Assembly (NCBI GenBank): GCA_905221605.1
Contig: CAJNDS010000302.1
Location: 522,450-586,449, forward strand
Reading direction: 5' to 3'
Origin: Symbiodinium natans
Taxonomy: Eukaryota; Sar; Dinophyceae; Suessiales; Symbiodiniaceae
DNA length: 64,000 nt
A model generated the notes under the pieces. That model did not search any database and was not told where the DNA came from. It worked only from the letters and a program-made list of their open reading frames with translations. How positions within the stretch are numbered: position 1 is the first letter of the stretch; the number at the start of each line of letters is the position of its first letter. Shown here piece after piece: positions 10,641 to 19,970 of the stretch. Made by a program: the position numbers and the translations under genes.

Positions 10641-12800
10641 CAGATAAGGCCTAAGTCCTAGTTGTTCTTAATGGCTCAGGGTTTTGAGTTCGGATCTTTT
10701 GGGCTTGGTGCCTGGTGCATTGTCTGCAAGCCCGTCGCGGTCTGCAGCGCTCTAAGTGGAGTTCATTGGGGGCTTTTGGGGTTTCAGTTTTTGGGTTTCA
10801 GGGCTGTTGGGCCATGATGGAAATCATCATGGAGAGCCGTTGGGTTGAGAACCTTAGCCGGACGCCTGTGTCTTCGTAGCATGATTCGATTTGAGTCTTT
10901 ACTTGCGTGGGTGTAGGGCTGCATCGCGAGTCGCGAGGGTCTTGCAGGCGTTGAACGTTCTGACTTCCGAGCAGACTCTGCAGCTTCTGTCAAGAATTGC
11001 CTTCTCGTCGTCTTATCCCTCAACCTACCCTAAACCCTCCGTTTCTGAAGCCGAAGCCGCTGGCGATAGCAAAGGAGGATGCGAGGCAACGGGGTAGTGT
11101 CATCGACAGCGGCAGAAAACGACCAACGTTAGTCCCGCGCAGAGTCATCTGCACTTTGCCCCCCTCAATCAAATTCAAGGAAAAATTTGCGAAGCTTCTG
11201 GCTGTTCTGCTTTTCTGTCACTTTTTAGCAGGCGTTGCGAGTGGCATCCCGGGGATACAAGGGCGCGGAGGAGGGTCGCTATCTATCCAGGCTATCTATC
11301 TATGAAATACATACCTATATAGAGTGTCAGTTCTCAAGCTTGTGGTCCTCTTTTGGGTACCCTGAATACTAGTGGCTGCCATATCATAGCAACCCAAAAA
11401 GGACCATCATTTAGAGAACGCAACACATATACAGGGTTTAGGGTTTAGGGTTTAGGTAGGGGCCGGTAGGGGTTAAGGTTTAGGGTTTAGGGTATATATA
11501 CTAACACGCTGTGCCGCATGGCATGACGCATCAACGGGCATCTTCTTTCCACCTCTGGAACCGTGGTTTGGGAGACATACACGAAACTTGTGACTCTGAC
11601 TGTGATGTAGGGTTTAGGGTTTACGGCTCAGGGATATGTATACACACATATGATAGCGTTGAGGATCCGACGGTGCTGCCACGGAGGGTCGCACCTGATC
11701 TTTGGCTGGCCCCCCAGACTCTGCGGCACGATCTGGCCCCCTATACTTTTGTGTGGAAGTATCTGCCCAAGATGGGCACAAGGCATCCTTGCAGGTAGTT
11801 TGCTTCATACATGTGGGCCTTTGCACATGAGCGCTTCTTTCGAGGGCACTCGAACGAACTCTTGAGGTCTTTCGGGTCAAGTTAGCGGGCACGCCTCCGC
11901 CCTCCGAAGCGACTGCAGGATCGTGCAGCCGGCGCAGAGCGGAACAACCTCACAAGCTGCCCACTGGGTACCTAATGCGGTTCCCGAAGCTTCAGGTTCA
12001 TAGGGTTTAGGGTTCATAGGGTTTAGTGTTGAGGGTTTAGGGTTTAGGGTTTAGAACATTTTTTAGAACCTGGCACTCGGATGGTTGAGACAGGCCGCAG
12101 CGATGGGCAGCATCTCCCCGTCCCAGCCAGCGAGAGCCACACAGTCGGTCTGAAGCGCATGTTTGGAGACTCGAAGGCTACGGGGCCATGGGAGGTTTTC
12201 CTAACATGACTCATGGAGTATGAGCTACATTTCGGAGATTCTTCTTGTAGTGCACGGGCCAAAGTCACCCTAACCCAAACCCAACACGCTCAAACTGTCC
12301 ACAGCAGGCGCTGTACGAAGTTCAGCTCCCCGGCCTGCTTCGCCAAGCCTCGTCACAGGATCGAGTAGGCTTGTTGCTATGGACAGAAGCGACAGATGAC
12401 ATCTCAGCCCGAGAATAGCCTTGGGTTTGCTTCAAAACGCGGCGGTTGAACAAAAAACGTGTCCGTCGCGACCGGAGGACATCAAGCATGTGTGGTCCAG
12501 GTCACCCAATCATGCGAATTCATGCGAAGAAACCCCTATATGGGCGAAGCGTGTACATCGAGTTCTGCTACCCATTGCTGCCACCAAAAAATGCCATGTT
12601 TCTTGCTCGACTCCTCTAGGTAACATGCAAATCTTAACCCTAAACCCTAAACCCCTAAACCCCTAAACCCCAAACCCTAAGCCCTGAACCCTCTGACAGC
12701 CCAGGGAAAAGCCTTGGTCAGGCTGCAGATTGGCCACGATCGCGCACGGCACAGAGCCTCTGCAGGCTTGGCTTAAGTTACTTGGCGGAACTTTCTTATA
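10641..12800. other. Non-coding DNA with scattered TTTAGGG islands
   Basis: Islands at 11434-11492, 11609-11625, 12001-12055 and, in the opposite orientation, 12636-12690. The stretch near 11345-11415 (TTTTGGGTACC ... AAAGGACCATCATTT) resembles 46310-46370. No gene recognised. Confidence 0.45.
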
Positions 12801-12874
12801 GGGGTTTAGGGTTTAGGGTTTAGGGTTTAGGGTTTAGGGTTTAGGGTTTAGGGTTTAGGGTTTAGGGTTTAGGG
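12801..12874 (+). repeat. TTTAGGG telomere-type tract
   Basis: About ten perfect units. Confidence 0.95.
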
Positions 12875-13256
12875 TTCCCTCAGAGAGGGGGCTTCATGGG
12901 GGGCAGGCTGGGGAACCTTGGGCCTTAGGGAGTAATAGGGAGTTCTAGGGACCTTGGGTTACATACCCCCCCTGAACCCTCCGCCCCCTTAAGAACCCTA
13001 TGACTTTAGTAGCAAACGCCGTCAGCACTTGGAGCAATAGTGCCTGAATGTGTTTGACCTGCCGTGTAGATGGGAGGACATACCAAGAAGCAGCAACCCT
13101 AAACCCTAAAGCAACCCTTCCTTTGAACTCAGACTCAAAGCATCAGCTGGGACTAGCTCCGAGGCAAACGACTCATGCACACGTACAACTCAAACTCACC
13201 CTGAGAGGCCTGCAAAAGCCGTGCCGTAGTGATGGAAACCCTCAACCAAGTGCATC

Positions 13257-13341
13257 CCTAAACCCTAAACCCTAAACCCTAAACCCTAAACCCTAAACCC
13301 TAAACCCTAAACCCTAAACCCTAAACCCTAAACCCTAAACC
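13257..13341 (-). repeat. CCCTAAA telomere-type tract
   Basis: Twelve perfect units. The 380 bp between the 12801 tract and this one are unique and show no gene. Confidence 0.95.
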
Positions 13342-13560
13342 ATGTCAGCCAACAAGATTCATGGTCAAGCCCCAGTGTGGAGAAATGCAGAGATCCAAGC
13401 GGTGATGACGACGAAAAATAGGAAGGGCCGCCCGTAACTTGTAAGGACCTAATAATCAGGCTTTCAGTAAGTGTTTAGGACGTTAAGTTTAACCATCCTC
13501 CAACCATCCTCCAAACAGGGCCTTACAGCCTTTGAAGGTCAGCCTTGCCGGTTGTAACAT

Positions 13561-13661
13561 ATGGGAGTTTACGAAGATAGGGGACCCCCAATATAGACCC
13601 TTCAATAGTAGGATCCCCTTACAATAGGAACCCCAATAAGGTACCCCTAAAATCGCAAACC
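13561..13661 (+). repeat. Repeat family R1, copy 1
   Basis: Reads from GGAGTTTACGAAGATAGGGG through ATAGTAGGATCCCCTTACAA to AAGGTACCCCTAAAATCGCA, and runs straight into CCCTAAA units (13662-13720). The same order of motifs is seen at 21731, 44290, 49711 and 54396. Confidence 0.8.
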
Positions 13662-13740
13662 CCTAAACCCTAAACCCTAAACCCTAAACCTTAAACCCTA
13701 AACCCTAAACCCTAAACCCTCTCTTACTATGTATATTTAA

Positions 13741-14790
13741 ACCCTAATGACCTTCGTCGGCATATTGTTTTTTTTCTGGGCCCTAAACCCTGACCCTCTT
13801 CGTCGGCATATTGTTTTTTTCCACCCGGGGGCCCCCCCAAAACACCCCAAATGAGGGGGACCCCAGGATCGGCCCCGGCCCCAGTTCAAAATGCGATTTT
13901 TTAGTATTGAAATCGACGGTTCTGGGTGGCCTCCTGTTTTCTGGATTTTTGACCAAAACCGGGGGGGGGGGCCCTAAACCCTGACCCCCTTCGTCGGCAT
14001 ATTGTTTTTTTCCCCCCTGGTGGGCCCTAAACCCTGACCCCCTTCGTCGGCATATTGTTTTTTTCCCCCCTGGTGGGCCCTAAACCCTGACCCCCTTCGT
14101 CGGCATATTGTTTTTTTTCCCCCCTGGTGGCCCTAAACCCTGACCCCCTTCGTCGGCATATTGTTTTTTTCTCCCCTGGGTGGGCCCTAAACCCTGACCC
14201 CCTTCGTCGGCATATTGTTTTTTTCCCGCCTGGTGGGCCCTAAACCCTGACGCCCTTCGTCGGCATATTGTTTTTTTCCCCCCTGGTGGGCCCAAACCCT
14301 GACGCCCTTCGTCGGCATATTGTTTTTTTCCCCCCTGGTGGGCCCTAAACCCTGACCCCCTTCGTCGGCATATTGTTTTTTTTCCCCCCCTGGTGGGCCC
14401 TAAACCCTGACGCCCTTCGTCGGCATATTGTTTTTTTTCCCCCTGGTGGGCCCTAAACCCTGACCCCCTTCGTCGGCATATTGTTTTTTTCCCCCCTGGT
14501 GGGCCCTAAACCCTGACGCCCTTCGTCGGCATATTGTTTTTTTCCCCCCTGGTGGGCCCTAAACCCTGACCCCCTTCGTCGGCATATTGTTTTTTTTTCC
14601 CCCTGGTGGGCCCTAAACCCTGACCCCCTTCGTCGGCATATTGTTTTTTTTCCCCGCCCTAAACCCTTCGTCGGCCCCCCTGGTGGGCCCTAAACCCTGA
14701 TTTTTTTCGGACCTTCCGGCATATTTTTTTTTTTCCCCGCGGGGGGGGGGGGGGCTAAACCCTGACGCCCTTCGTCGGCATATTGTTTTT
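13741..14790 (+). repeat. 53-bp tandem repeat containing a telomere-type core
   Basis: Sixteen copies of CTTCGTCGGCATATTG followed by T7-T9 and a C-run, CTGGTGGGCC, then CCCTAAACCCTGACC(C/G)CC. Period is 52-55 bp from about 13970 onward; the first two copies are more widely spaced. The last copies are scrambled, with expanded G and C runs (14742-14755, 14798-14818). Every unit carries one CCCTAAACCCTGA, so the array may have grown from a telomere-type junction. Frames reading through it on the minus strand are repeat artefacts. Confidence 0.95.
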
Positions 14791-14820
14791 TTTCCCCCCC
14801 CCCCCCACCCCCCCCCCAAC

Positions 14821-16326
14821 CCTCCATCAAGTGAGGAGAGTTAGATTTCGGGTTTTGGGTTAGCTGGACCTTGAGCTTTAAGCCTACTGGGAATGTATTG
14901 AGTGAACTTTGTATTTTCTCAATGTTATGGGTTTCTTGGGTGGGTGGGGTTTTATTCCAACGCTTGACAAGCTGCTTGACTAGTAAATGCTCGGCCTTGA
15001 GGTGCTGAACCCTAAACCCTAAACCCTATCAGGAGCTCGCCTGCAGCGACCATCTGCCAGTCGGCGCCACCTTGGCCAAGCAGGGTCCGGGTGCAAAGGT
15101 CAAGACTCACCTGGGAACTACAGTGGGATCCCTGATGCCTTCCCTAAACCCTAAACCCTAAACCCTAAACCCTAAACCCTAAATCCCTTCACGAACTCGG
15201 GTCTCGGAGTCTAGATCACAGACCGCCAGCCGACATTTCGCACCATGACTTGACGTGTGTGCATAGGCAAGTGTCGGGGATGGGGTAAAGGGAAGCATGG
15301 TCTCTCTACAAACATCTACAAGCTTTTTGCTTGGCTTTTGCGTCCATGCACTCAGGTAGCATGCCTTTGGCATGCATCTGTCTCTAGAATCGAGCCATTC
15401 TGGCCCTGCAGACGGCTTTGGTGCATTAACCCTGTCCTCGGCAACTGCCATATGACATCCCAACAAACCGAGAAACTTCTCAACAGCACGGTGTTCCTAA
15501 ACCCTAAACCCTAAACCCTAAACCCTAAACCCTAAACCCTAAACCCAACAGGCTGCGGACCCACGGGTGGAGCCTTGGTCTGTACAAAGCGTTGCTTGCA
15601 TCCGCGGTGTCCCAAAGCAGGGGGCCCTGAAGCCCTAAGCCCCTAAGCCCTAAGCAGGGTTTAGGGTTTAGGGTTTAGAGTTTAGGGTTTACTATTTAGG
15701 GTTTAAGGTTTCCCTAAATGCTAAGCGTGGCCACATACTGCTGCCTGGCTCCTAGTTGTGCAGAAGGGCTTGATACATGTCACCCCATCCCTGTTCAATT
15801 GAAATGTTCGAACTTCAGCAACCCTTCTTCCTAAACCCAAAACCCTACATCCTTTTGCAGCCGGACACCAAAACCCAAAATCCTAAACCCTAAGCTTGCA
15901 CAGATCCCCTCACAGGCTCCGGCTGCAAGCGTTGTGCTGCGTAATTTGGCAAGAGCCTGGGGTCCCACTGTACCTTATGTAGGCGCTGTACCTTATTTAG
16001 GCGCTGTACCTTATTTAGGTTTAGACGCTTTTTTAGCTCACTCCGCGGCCCTTCATGTTTCTGTTTCAAATTTCGGGGAAGCTTACAGTGGCTCCCCCAG
16101 ACTAGCCCCTGACTCTACAAAAGGTCTGCGCCGAATTTTGCTGTACGTTGAGCTCGAAGCTCGGGGTTCACCTCGGCACAAGGTCGACATGAGCATCCTG
16201 CTTTCCGAACGCATGGCTCACAACATGTGCACGACGTCGGATTTCTATACCTCTGCTGCGGACTATGGCCCCTCCAGCAACGTCGGAACGCCTTTCCAAA
16301 GCTAGCTATGAGCCCGTGCTATGCTA
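14821..16326. other. Non-coding DNA with CCCTAAA islands; one orphan frame
   Basis: CCCTAAA tracts at 15006-15029, 15142-15186 and 15497-15546, and a TTTAGGG tract at 15658-15712. At 15972-16020 a 17-bp unit (GCTGTACCTTATTTAGG) is repeated three times inside a 123-codon plus-strand frame (15934-16305). That frame begins with GTG, not ATG, and matches nothing I know, so it is not annotated as a gene. Confidence 0.45.
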
Positions 16327-16331
16327 GAAAG
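16327..16331 (+). repeat. Target-site duplication (left), gaaag
   Basis: gaaag directly precedes the left terminal inverted repeat. The same five bases at 18642-18646 directly follow the right one. Confidence 0.75.
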
Positions 16332-16669
16332 AGTTAGCAGAACCCTTGCCCATTTTGGGTAATCATACCACCAGTCAACCCATTAGACGATTATTCCTAT
16401 ACTCCCCCCTACACCTCACCAGCGATATCACCACTACTACCCCATTACCAAGACCAGTATAGGAATAACCGATTACCTCATCCATATAAGAGGATTATTC
16501 CTATACTCCCTAACACTTCCCCCAAATATCACCACTACTAACCCATTACCAAGACCAGTATAGGAATAACCGATTACCCCATCCATATTCCCTAAGGTGG
16601 TATTATCATCCCGAAATGGGCAAAGGTTCTTTTATAGATTTTACTAGGTTTGGGGTTAAAGGTTGTAGT
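16332..16669 (+). repeat. Left terminal inverted repeat (338 bp)
   Basis: Reverse complement of 18304-18641 with scattered mismatches. It contains two copies of a unit reading CCATTACCAAGACCAGTATA followed by GGAATAACCGATTACC. The outer end (AGAACCCTTGCCCATTTTGG at 16339) is repeated in inverted form at the inner end (16595-16630), so each TIR is itself a long imperfect palindrome. Confidence 0.92.
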
Positions 16670-16720
16670 CATAATAGACTTACATTCCATAAACTCTTAT
16701 GACATGTGCTTACATTATAC

Positions 16721-16921
16721 TTATGTTTTTAACTCACGATTCCTTTTATCATTGCATGCTTTCATTCCATCAAGACATTCACTGCAAGCAACCGTGGTTC
16801 TATACTGCCTATCCGTTTTACAATGGTAATATCTTTTGAAATGCACTAAATTCTTCCAGTCTTTGCATCTGACACACTGCCTTTCACAATGAGGAAGACG
16901 GCACTCAGTATGAAAATCCAT
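16721..16921 (-). CDS. Small cysteine-rich, zinc-ribbon-like protein
   Basis: A 66-residue frame from the ATG at 16921-16919; the open frame extends nine codons further to a GTG. Cysteines fall as CxxxCxxC, then one Cys after about 15 residues, and a final CxxC (VACSEC). This resembles the short zinc-binding module (CxxC ... F ... DG ... CxxC) often found next to HNH nucleases or alone in large-virus and phage genomes. There is no HNH catalytic motif. It lies just inside the left TIR, transcribed towards it. Codon use is AT-rich like the rest of the element. Function is unknown; nucleic-acid binding is an inference from the cysteine pattern. Confidence 0.55.
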   Translation of the reverse strand: MDFHTECRLPHCERQCVRCKDWKNLVHFKRYYHCKTDRQYRTTVACSECLDGMKACNDKRNRELKT

Positions 16922-17122
16922 GGCTATCTTATCAACATATATTGTCACATTAGGTTATTTTACAAATTTTTGTCATAATTCATTAATTATGATAAACATT
17001 GTTTCAAACTAATTAACCATTACCATGTTCTTTGACATGCTTGTGGAAGGCACACCGGGGAAATGGGAGAAATGCTGTATGTGGGGCGCTGCCATTCTAC
17101 AAGTAATTCACTCTTTACAACA

Positions 17123-17455
17123 TTATTTTAGCAATTCTTCCAGCTGATAAAATTCAAACAACAATTTAAATCGCTTCTTATATTCTTCATAATGATAATG
17201 ATCCTCTGGTTCATCTATAAGCGCACTTAATCTGGCGTTATACATTCTAATATTTCTTCTTTCCACCAATCAATCTGTTTTACTTTCTTTGTTTTCTTTT
17301 TGAGGAAATTATTTACATTTTTTAACATTTTTAATATAGTAGCAGAATGCCTTAAGAAATTCCCATGAACTATGACAACACGTTCTGTATCTTGGAGCTT
17401 TTATTATTTCATCAAATTTTTCTATCTTATTTATTACTTCTATATACCGATCCAT
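17123..17455 (-). pseudogene. Frame-broken small gene, divergent from the ATPase
   Basis: An ATG at 17455-17453 opens a protein-like frame (MDRYIEVINKIEKFDEIIKA). The coding signal moves to a second frame near 17375-17385, with hydrophilic Lys-rich sequence including KQIDWWKEEILECI. It moves to a third near 17235, rich in Glu and Tyr, and closes at the TAA at 17123-17125. The pieces abut without gaps, so one gene of about 110 codons with two small indels is the simplest reading; sequencing errors would look the same. No family recognised. Its start is 35 bp from the ATPase start on the other strand, suggesting a shared AT-rich promoter. Confidence 0.5.
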
Positions 17456-17490
17456 ATAAATTTAAATGATATAATTTCTAGCTAGTATTT
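17456..17490. promoter_or_regulatory. Probable bidirectional promoter between divergent genes
   Basis: 35 bp of almost pure A/T (ATAAATTTAAATGATATAAT) separates two divergently oriented start codons. Inference from position and composition only. Confidence 0.35.
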
Positions 17491-18060
17491 ATGTTGGAAG
17501 ATATTCCGAAAGTAGAACCTATAGACATACCCAAATACAATTATAAGAATAGTAAATACGAGATGATGCCAAGTCTACCAGCAAGAATGTTATGTGTTGC
17601 TTCTTCAACAGTTGGTAAATCTGTTTTAATACAAAATCTAATTTTAAAGATATACCGTGGTTCATTTGAAAGGATATACATTTTTAGCCCTAGTGTTCAT
17701 GTGGATGACACATGGAGGGCAGTCAAGAAATACATTACTGACGTAATGAAAGTGGATACCGAAAAGGAAAAAGTGTATTATGAAGAATACGATCCAATTG
17801 CATTAAAGCATATAATAGAAACACAACACAGGGTAATAGACTTCCAGAAGAAGAACAAACAAAAGGAATTATTCAGCATTTTAATAATGGTGGACGACTT
17901 TGCTGACGACCCTAATTTTGTAAGATACTCCAATATCTTGCATGGTTTGTTCACACGCGGAAGACATAATGCCATCTCATGCATTTTATCAACACAAAAA
18001 TGTCATGTCTTAGCACCTATAATAAGACTCAGTGCCTCACCAACTCGTTCTTTTAAATAA
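17491..18060 (+). CDS. A32-like (FtsK/HerA superfamily) DNA-packaging ATPase, 3' end probably frameshifted
   Basis: 189 residues from an ATG at 17491. In order: a Walker A-like P-loop at about residues 36-45 (ASSTVGKSV; the usual first glycine is replaced, but GKS is kept), a Walker B at about 129-137 (SILIMVDDFA, with the acidic pair), an Arg-containing RGRHN at 156-160, and the polar STQK at 167-170. This is the motif order of the A32 packaging ATPases of nucleocytoplasmic large DNA viruses, Polintons and virophages, which drive genome entry into a preformed capsid. The protein is shorter than usual and ends soon after an IIRLSAS segment that normally runs into the C-terminal part. Protein-like sequence continues for about 22 codons in another frame (18063-18131), so an indel near 18050 probably truncated it. 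Confidence 0.85.
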   Translation: MLEDIPKVEPIDIPKYNYKNSKYEMMPSLPARMLCVASSTVGKSVLIQNLILKIYRGSFERIYIFSPSVHVDDTWRAVKKYITDVMKVDTEKEKVYYEEYDPIALKHIIETQHRVIDFQKKNKQKELFSILIMVDDFADDPNFVRYSNILHGLFTRGRHNAISCILSTQKCHVLAPIIRLSASPTRSFK

Positions 18061-18303
18061 ACACAAATGCTAAAGATGTGAATAACATGTTTTACATTAA
18101 TTTTGAACAGTGCTTTGAAATAGGTGATTAATCATATTATTTCAACTAATAATGTAATTAGTCACGACTTCGTCCTGAGGGCGAACTTCGTTCGCCGTCA
18201 CGGTAATGCAGCTGTGGACTACACATATGATGCCCTTCATGATGGCTCTACAGGAAAAACTGTTGGGGCTTGTCCTTGGGCAAGACATGCACAACTCTCC
18301 AAA
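18061..18303. other. Remnant coding tail and hairpin inside the TIR element
   Basis: 18063-18131 is the out-of-frame continuation of the ATPase, ending at a TAA. At about 18179-18196 a perfect 7-bp hairpin (GGCGAAC-TTC-GTTCGCC) is seen. The minus strand of 18142-18300 is open and could be a decayed capsid-region gene, but I recognise nothing in it. Confidence 0.4.
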
Positions 18304-18641
18304 ACTACAACCTTTAACCCTAAACCTAGAAAAATCTATGAGAGAACCCTTGCCCACTTTGGGATGATAATACCACCTTAGGGAATATGGATGGGGTAAT
18401 TGGTTATTCCTATACTGGTCTTGGTAATGGGTTAGTAGTGGTGATATTTGGGGGAAGTGTTAGGGGGTATAGGAATAATCCTCTTATATGGATGAGGTAA
18501 TCGGTTATTCCTATACTGGTCTTGGTAATGGGGTAGTAGTGGTGATATCGCTGGTGAGGTGTAGGGGGGAGTATAGGAATAATCGTCTAATGGGTTGACT
18601 GGTGGTATTATTACCCAAAATGGGCAAGGGTGCTGCTAACT
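18304..18641 (-). repeat. Right terminal inverted repeat (338 bp)
   Basis: Mirror of 16332-16669, same length to the base, ending CTGCTAACT just before the second gaaag. Confidence 0.92.
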
Positions 18642-18864
18642 GAAAGCACCATTCGATGTCGATGCTGCTGGCCTCCGGTTGGGCGAGGGCGGCATTTGCA
18701 CCGAGATCTCACTGTCCGTTGCGCTCTCCACCTGCCGTGATGTGGGCTCGCAAGGGGGTACGGGAGTTGATCCAAACTTTGCACCCTCTTCGGCCTGGAT
18801 TGCATAGTCCTGACACGTGAGGCGCAGCATGTATGCACGCGCGTGGTTCACAATAGCCCTGGTA

Positions 18865-19138
18865 ACCCTAAACCCTAAACCCTAAACCCTAGACCCTAAA
18901 CCCTAAACCCTAAACCCTCCCTTAAACCCTAGACCCTCCTCTCGGGGGCCAACATGAGACTTCTTCATGGAGTCATCACCCTCCCCCCGCCCAATAGTAG
19001 TTGAGAACTATTCCCCCATAGCTAGTAGAGACATATCCTCCCTAAACCCTAAACCCTAAACCCTCAACCCTGAACCCCGAACCCCGAACCCTAAACCCTA
19101 AACCCTACACTCTAAACCCTAAACCCTAAACACTAACC
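18865..19138 (-). repeat. CCCTAAA tracts, partly degenerate
   Basis: Two blocks (18865-18930 and 19040-19138), with CCCTAGA, CCCTGAA and CCCCGAA variants, separated by about 110 bp of unique DNA. Confidence 0.9.
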
Positions 19139-19198
19139 CCCTTCGTAGTGATCTGAATCGAGATTGCCAGGGCTTTCATGGATTTCAGGCAACTCGCT

Positions 19199-19338
19199 TA
19201 GGGTTTAGGGTTTAGGGTTTAGGGTTTAGGGTTTAGGGTTTAGGGTTTAGGGTTTAGGGTTTAGGGTTTAGGGTTTAGGGTTTAGGGTTTAGGGTTTAGG
19301 GTTTAGGGTGTAGGCGTAGGGTTTAGGGTTTAGGGTTG
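19199..19338 (+). repeat. TTTAGGG telomere-type tract
   Basis: About nineteen units, opposite in orientation to the block just upstream. Confidence 0.95.
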
Positions 19339-19932
19339 ATTGAAATTATTCAGGGTTCAGGTCCGGGGAAAGTTTCGAGGAGTTTCGAGGATATTTTTTT
19401 GCGTTTTTGAAAATAATTTCAAGTTACAGGGGCTTGAGGGTTTGGGGTTTAGGGGTTATTATAGTACAATTATAGAACACCATTAGTAATTATTCCGGCC
19501 CCTACATTGACCCCCGCCATGACCCTTCCCGAACCCTGAACCCTGAACCCTTAACCCTGAACCCTTAACCCTGAACCCCGAACCCTGAACCCTAAACCCG
19601 AAACCCTAAACCCTAAACCCTACCAACTGCCGGCCTGCACGTCCAAGTGAGGTTGAGGGTTTTCGAGGATAGCTGCCGAGGCCCGGCTGACGTCCCAGCG
19701 ATTCGCCTGCCAGACACGTGGTTTAGGGTTTAGGGTTTAGGGTTTAGGGCTTAGGGTTTAGGGTTTAGGGTTTAGGGTTTAGGGCTAAGGGTTTAGTATC
19801 GTTCCAATTTTATCGGATGATCCTTAGGGTTTAGGGCTTCGGAGCGCTTGCTAACCCATGCACCAGGCCCTTTCGGGACATGGAGCCCTCTACTTTAGGG
19901 CACCCAAAACATGACCCCCCCAATCAATCAGG

Positions 19933-19970
<38 letters not shown>

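Larger units (their letters stand above)
16332..18641. mobile_element. AT-rich TIR element with packaging ATPase (Polinton-like virus/virophage type)
   Basis: A 2310-bp island, visibly AT-rich compared with its GC-rich surroundings. It is bounded by 338-bp terminal inverted repeats starting AGTTAGCAG and by a 5-bp target duplication. Inside, from left to right, are a minus-strand zinc-ribbon-like gene, a minus-strand frame-broken gene, a plus-strand A32-like packaging ATPase and a short remnant. A32-type ATPase plus long TIRs is the hallmark of Polintons, Polinton-like viruses and virophages. No capsid, protease, polymerase or integrase is present, so this is either a decayed deletion derivative or a small element mobilised by a helper. 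The sharp ends and duplication favour integration as a unit of this size, or deletion after integration without loss of the ends. Confidence 0.82.

Noticed and set aside
13741-14790. CRISPR-like array
   Set aside because: The whole 53-bp unit is conserved, with no variable spacers, and the host is eukaryotic.
14080-14819. Minus-strand frames with repeated GGKK..YADEGGQGLG-like text
   Set aside because: They are translations of the 53-bp tandem repeat and shift with homopolymer length.
15934-16305. 123-codon plus-strand frame upstream of the viral element
   Set aside because: Starts with GTG, contains a 17-bp triplication and shows no family resemblance.
16332-18641. Simple MITE or Tc1-type DNA transposon
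   Set aside because: The TIRs are much longer than usual, there is no transposase, and a viral packaging ATPase is present.
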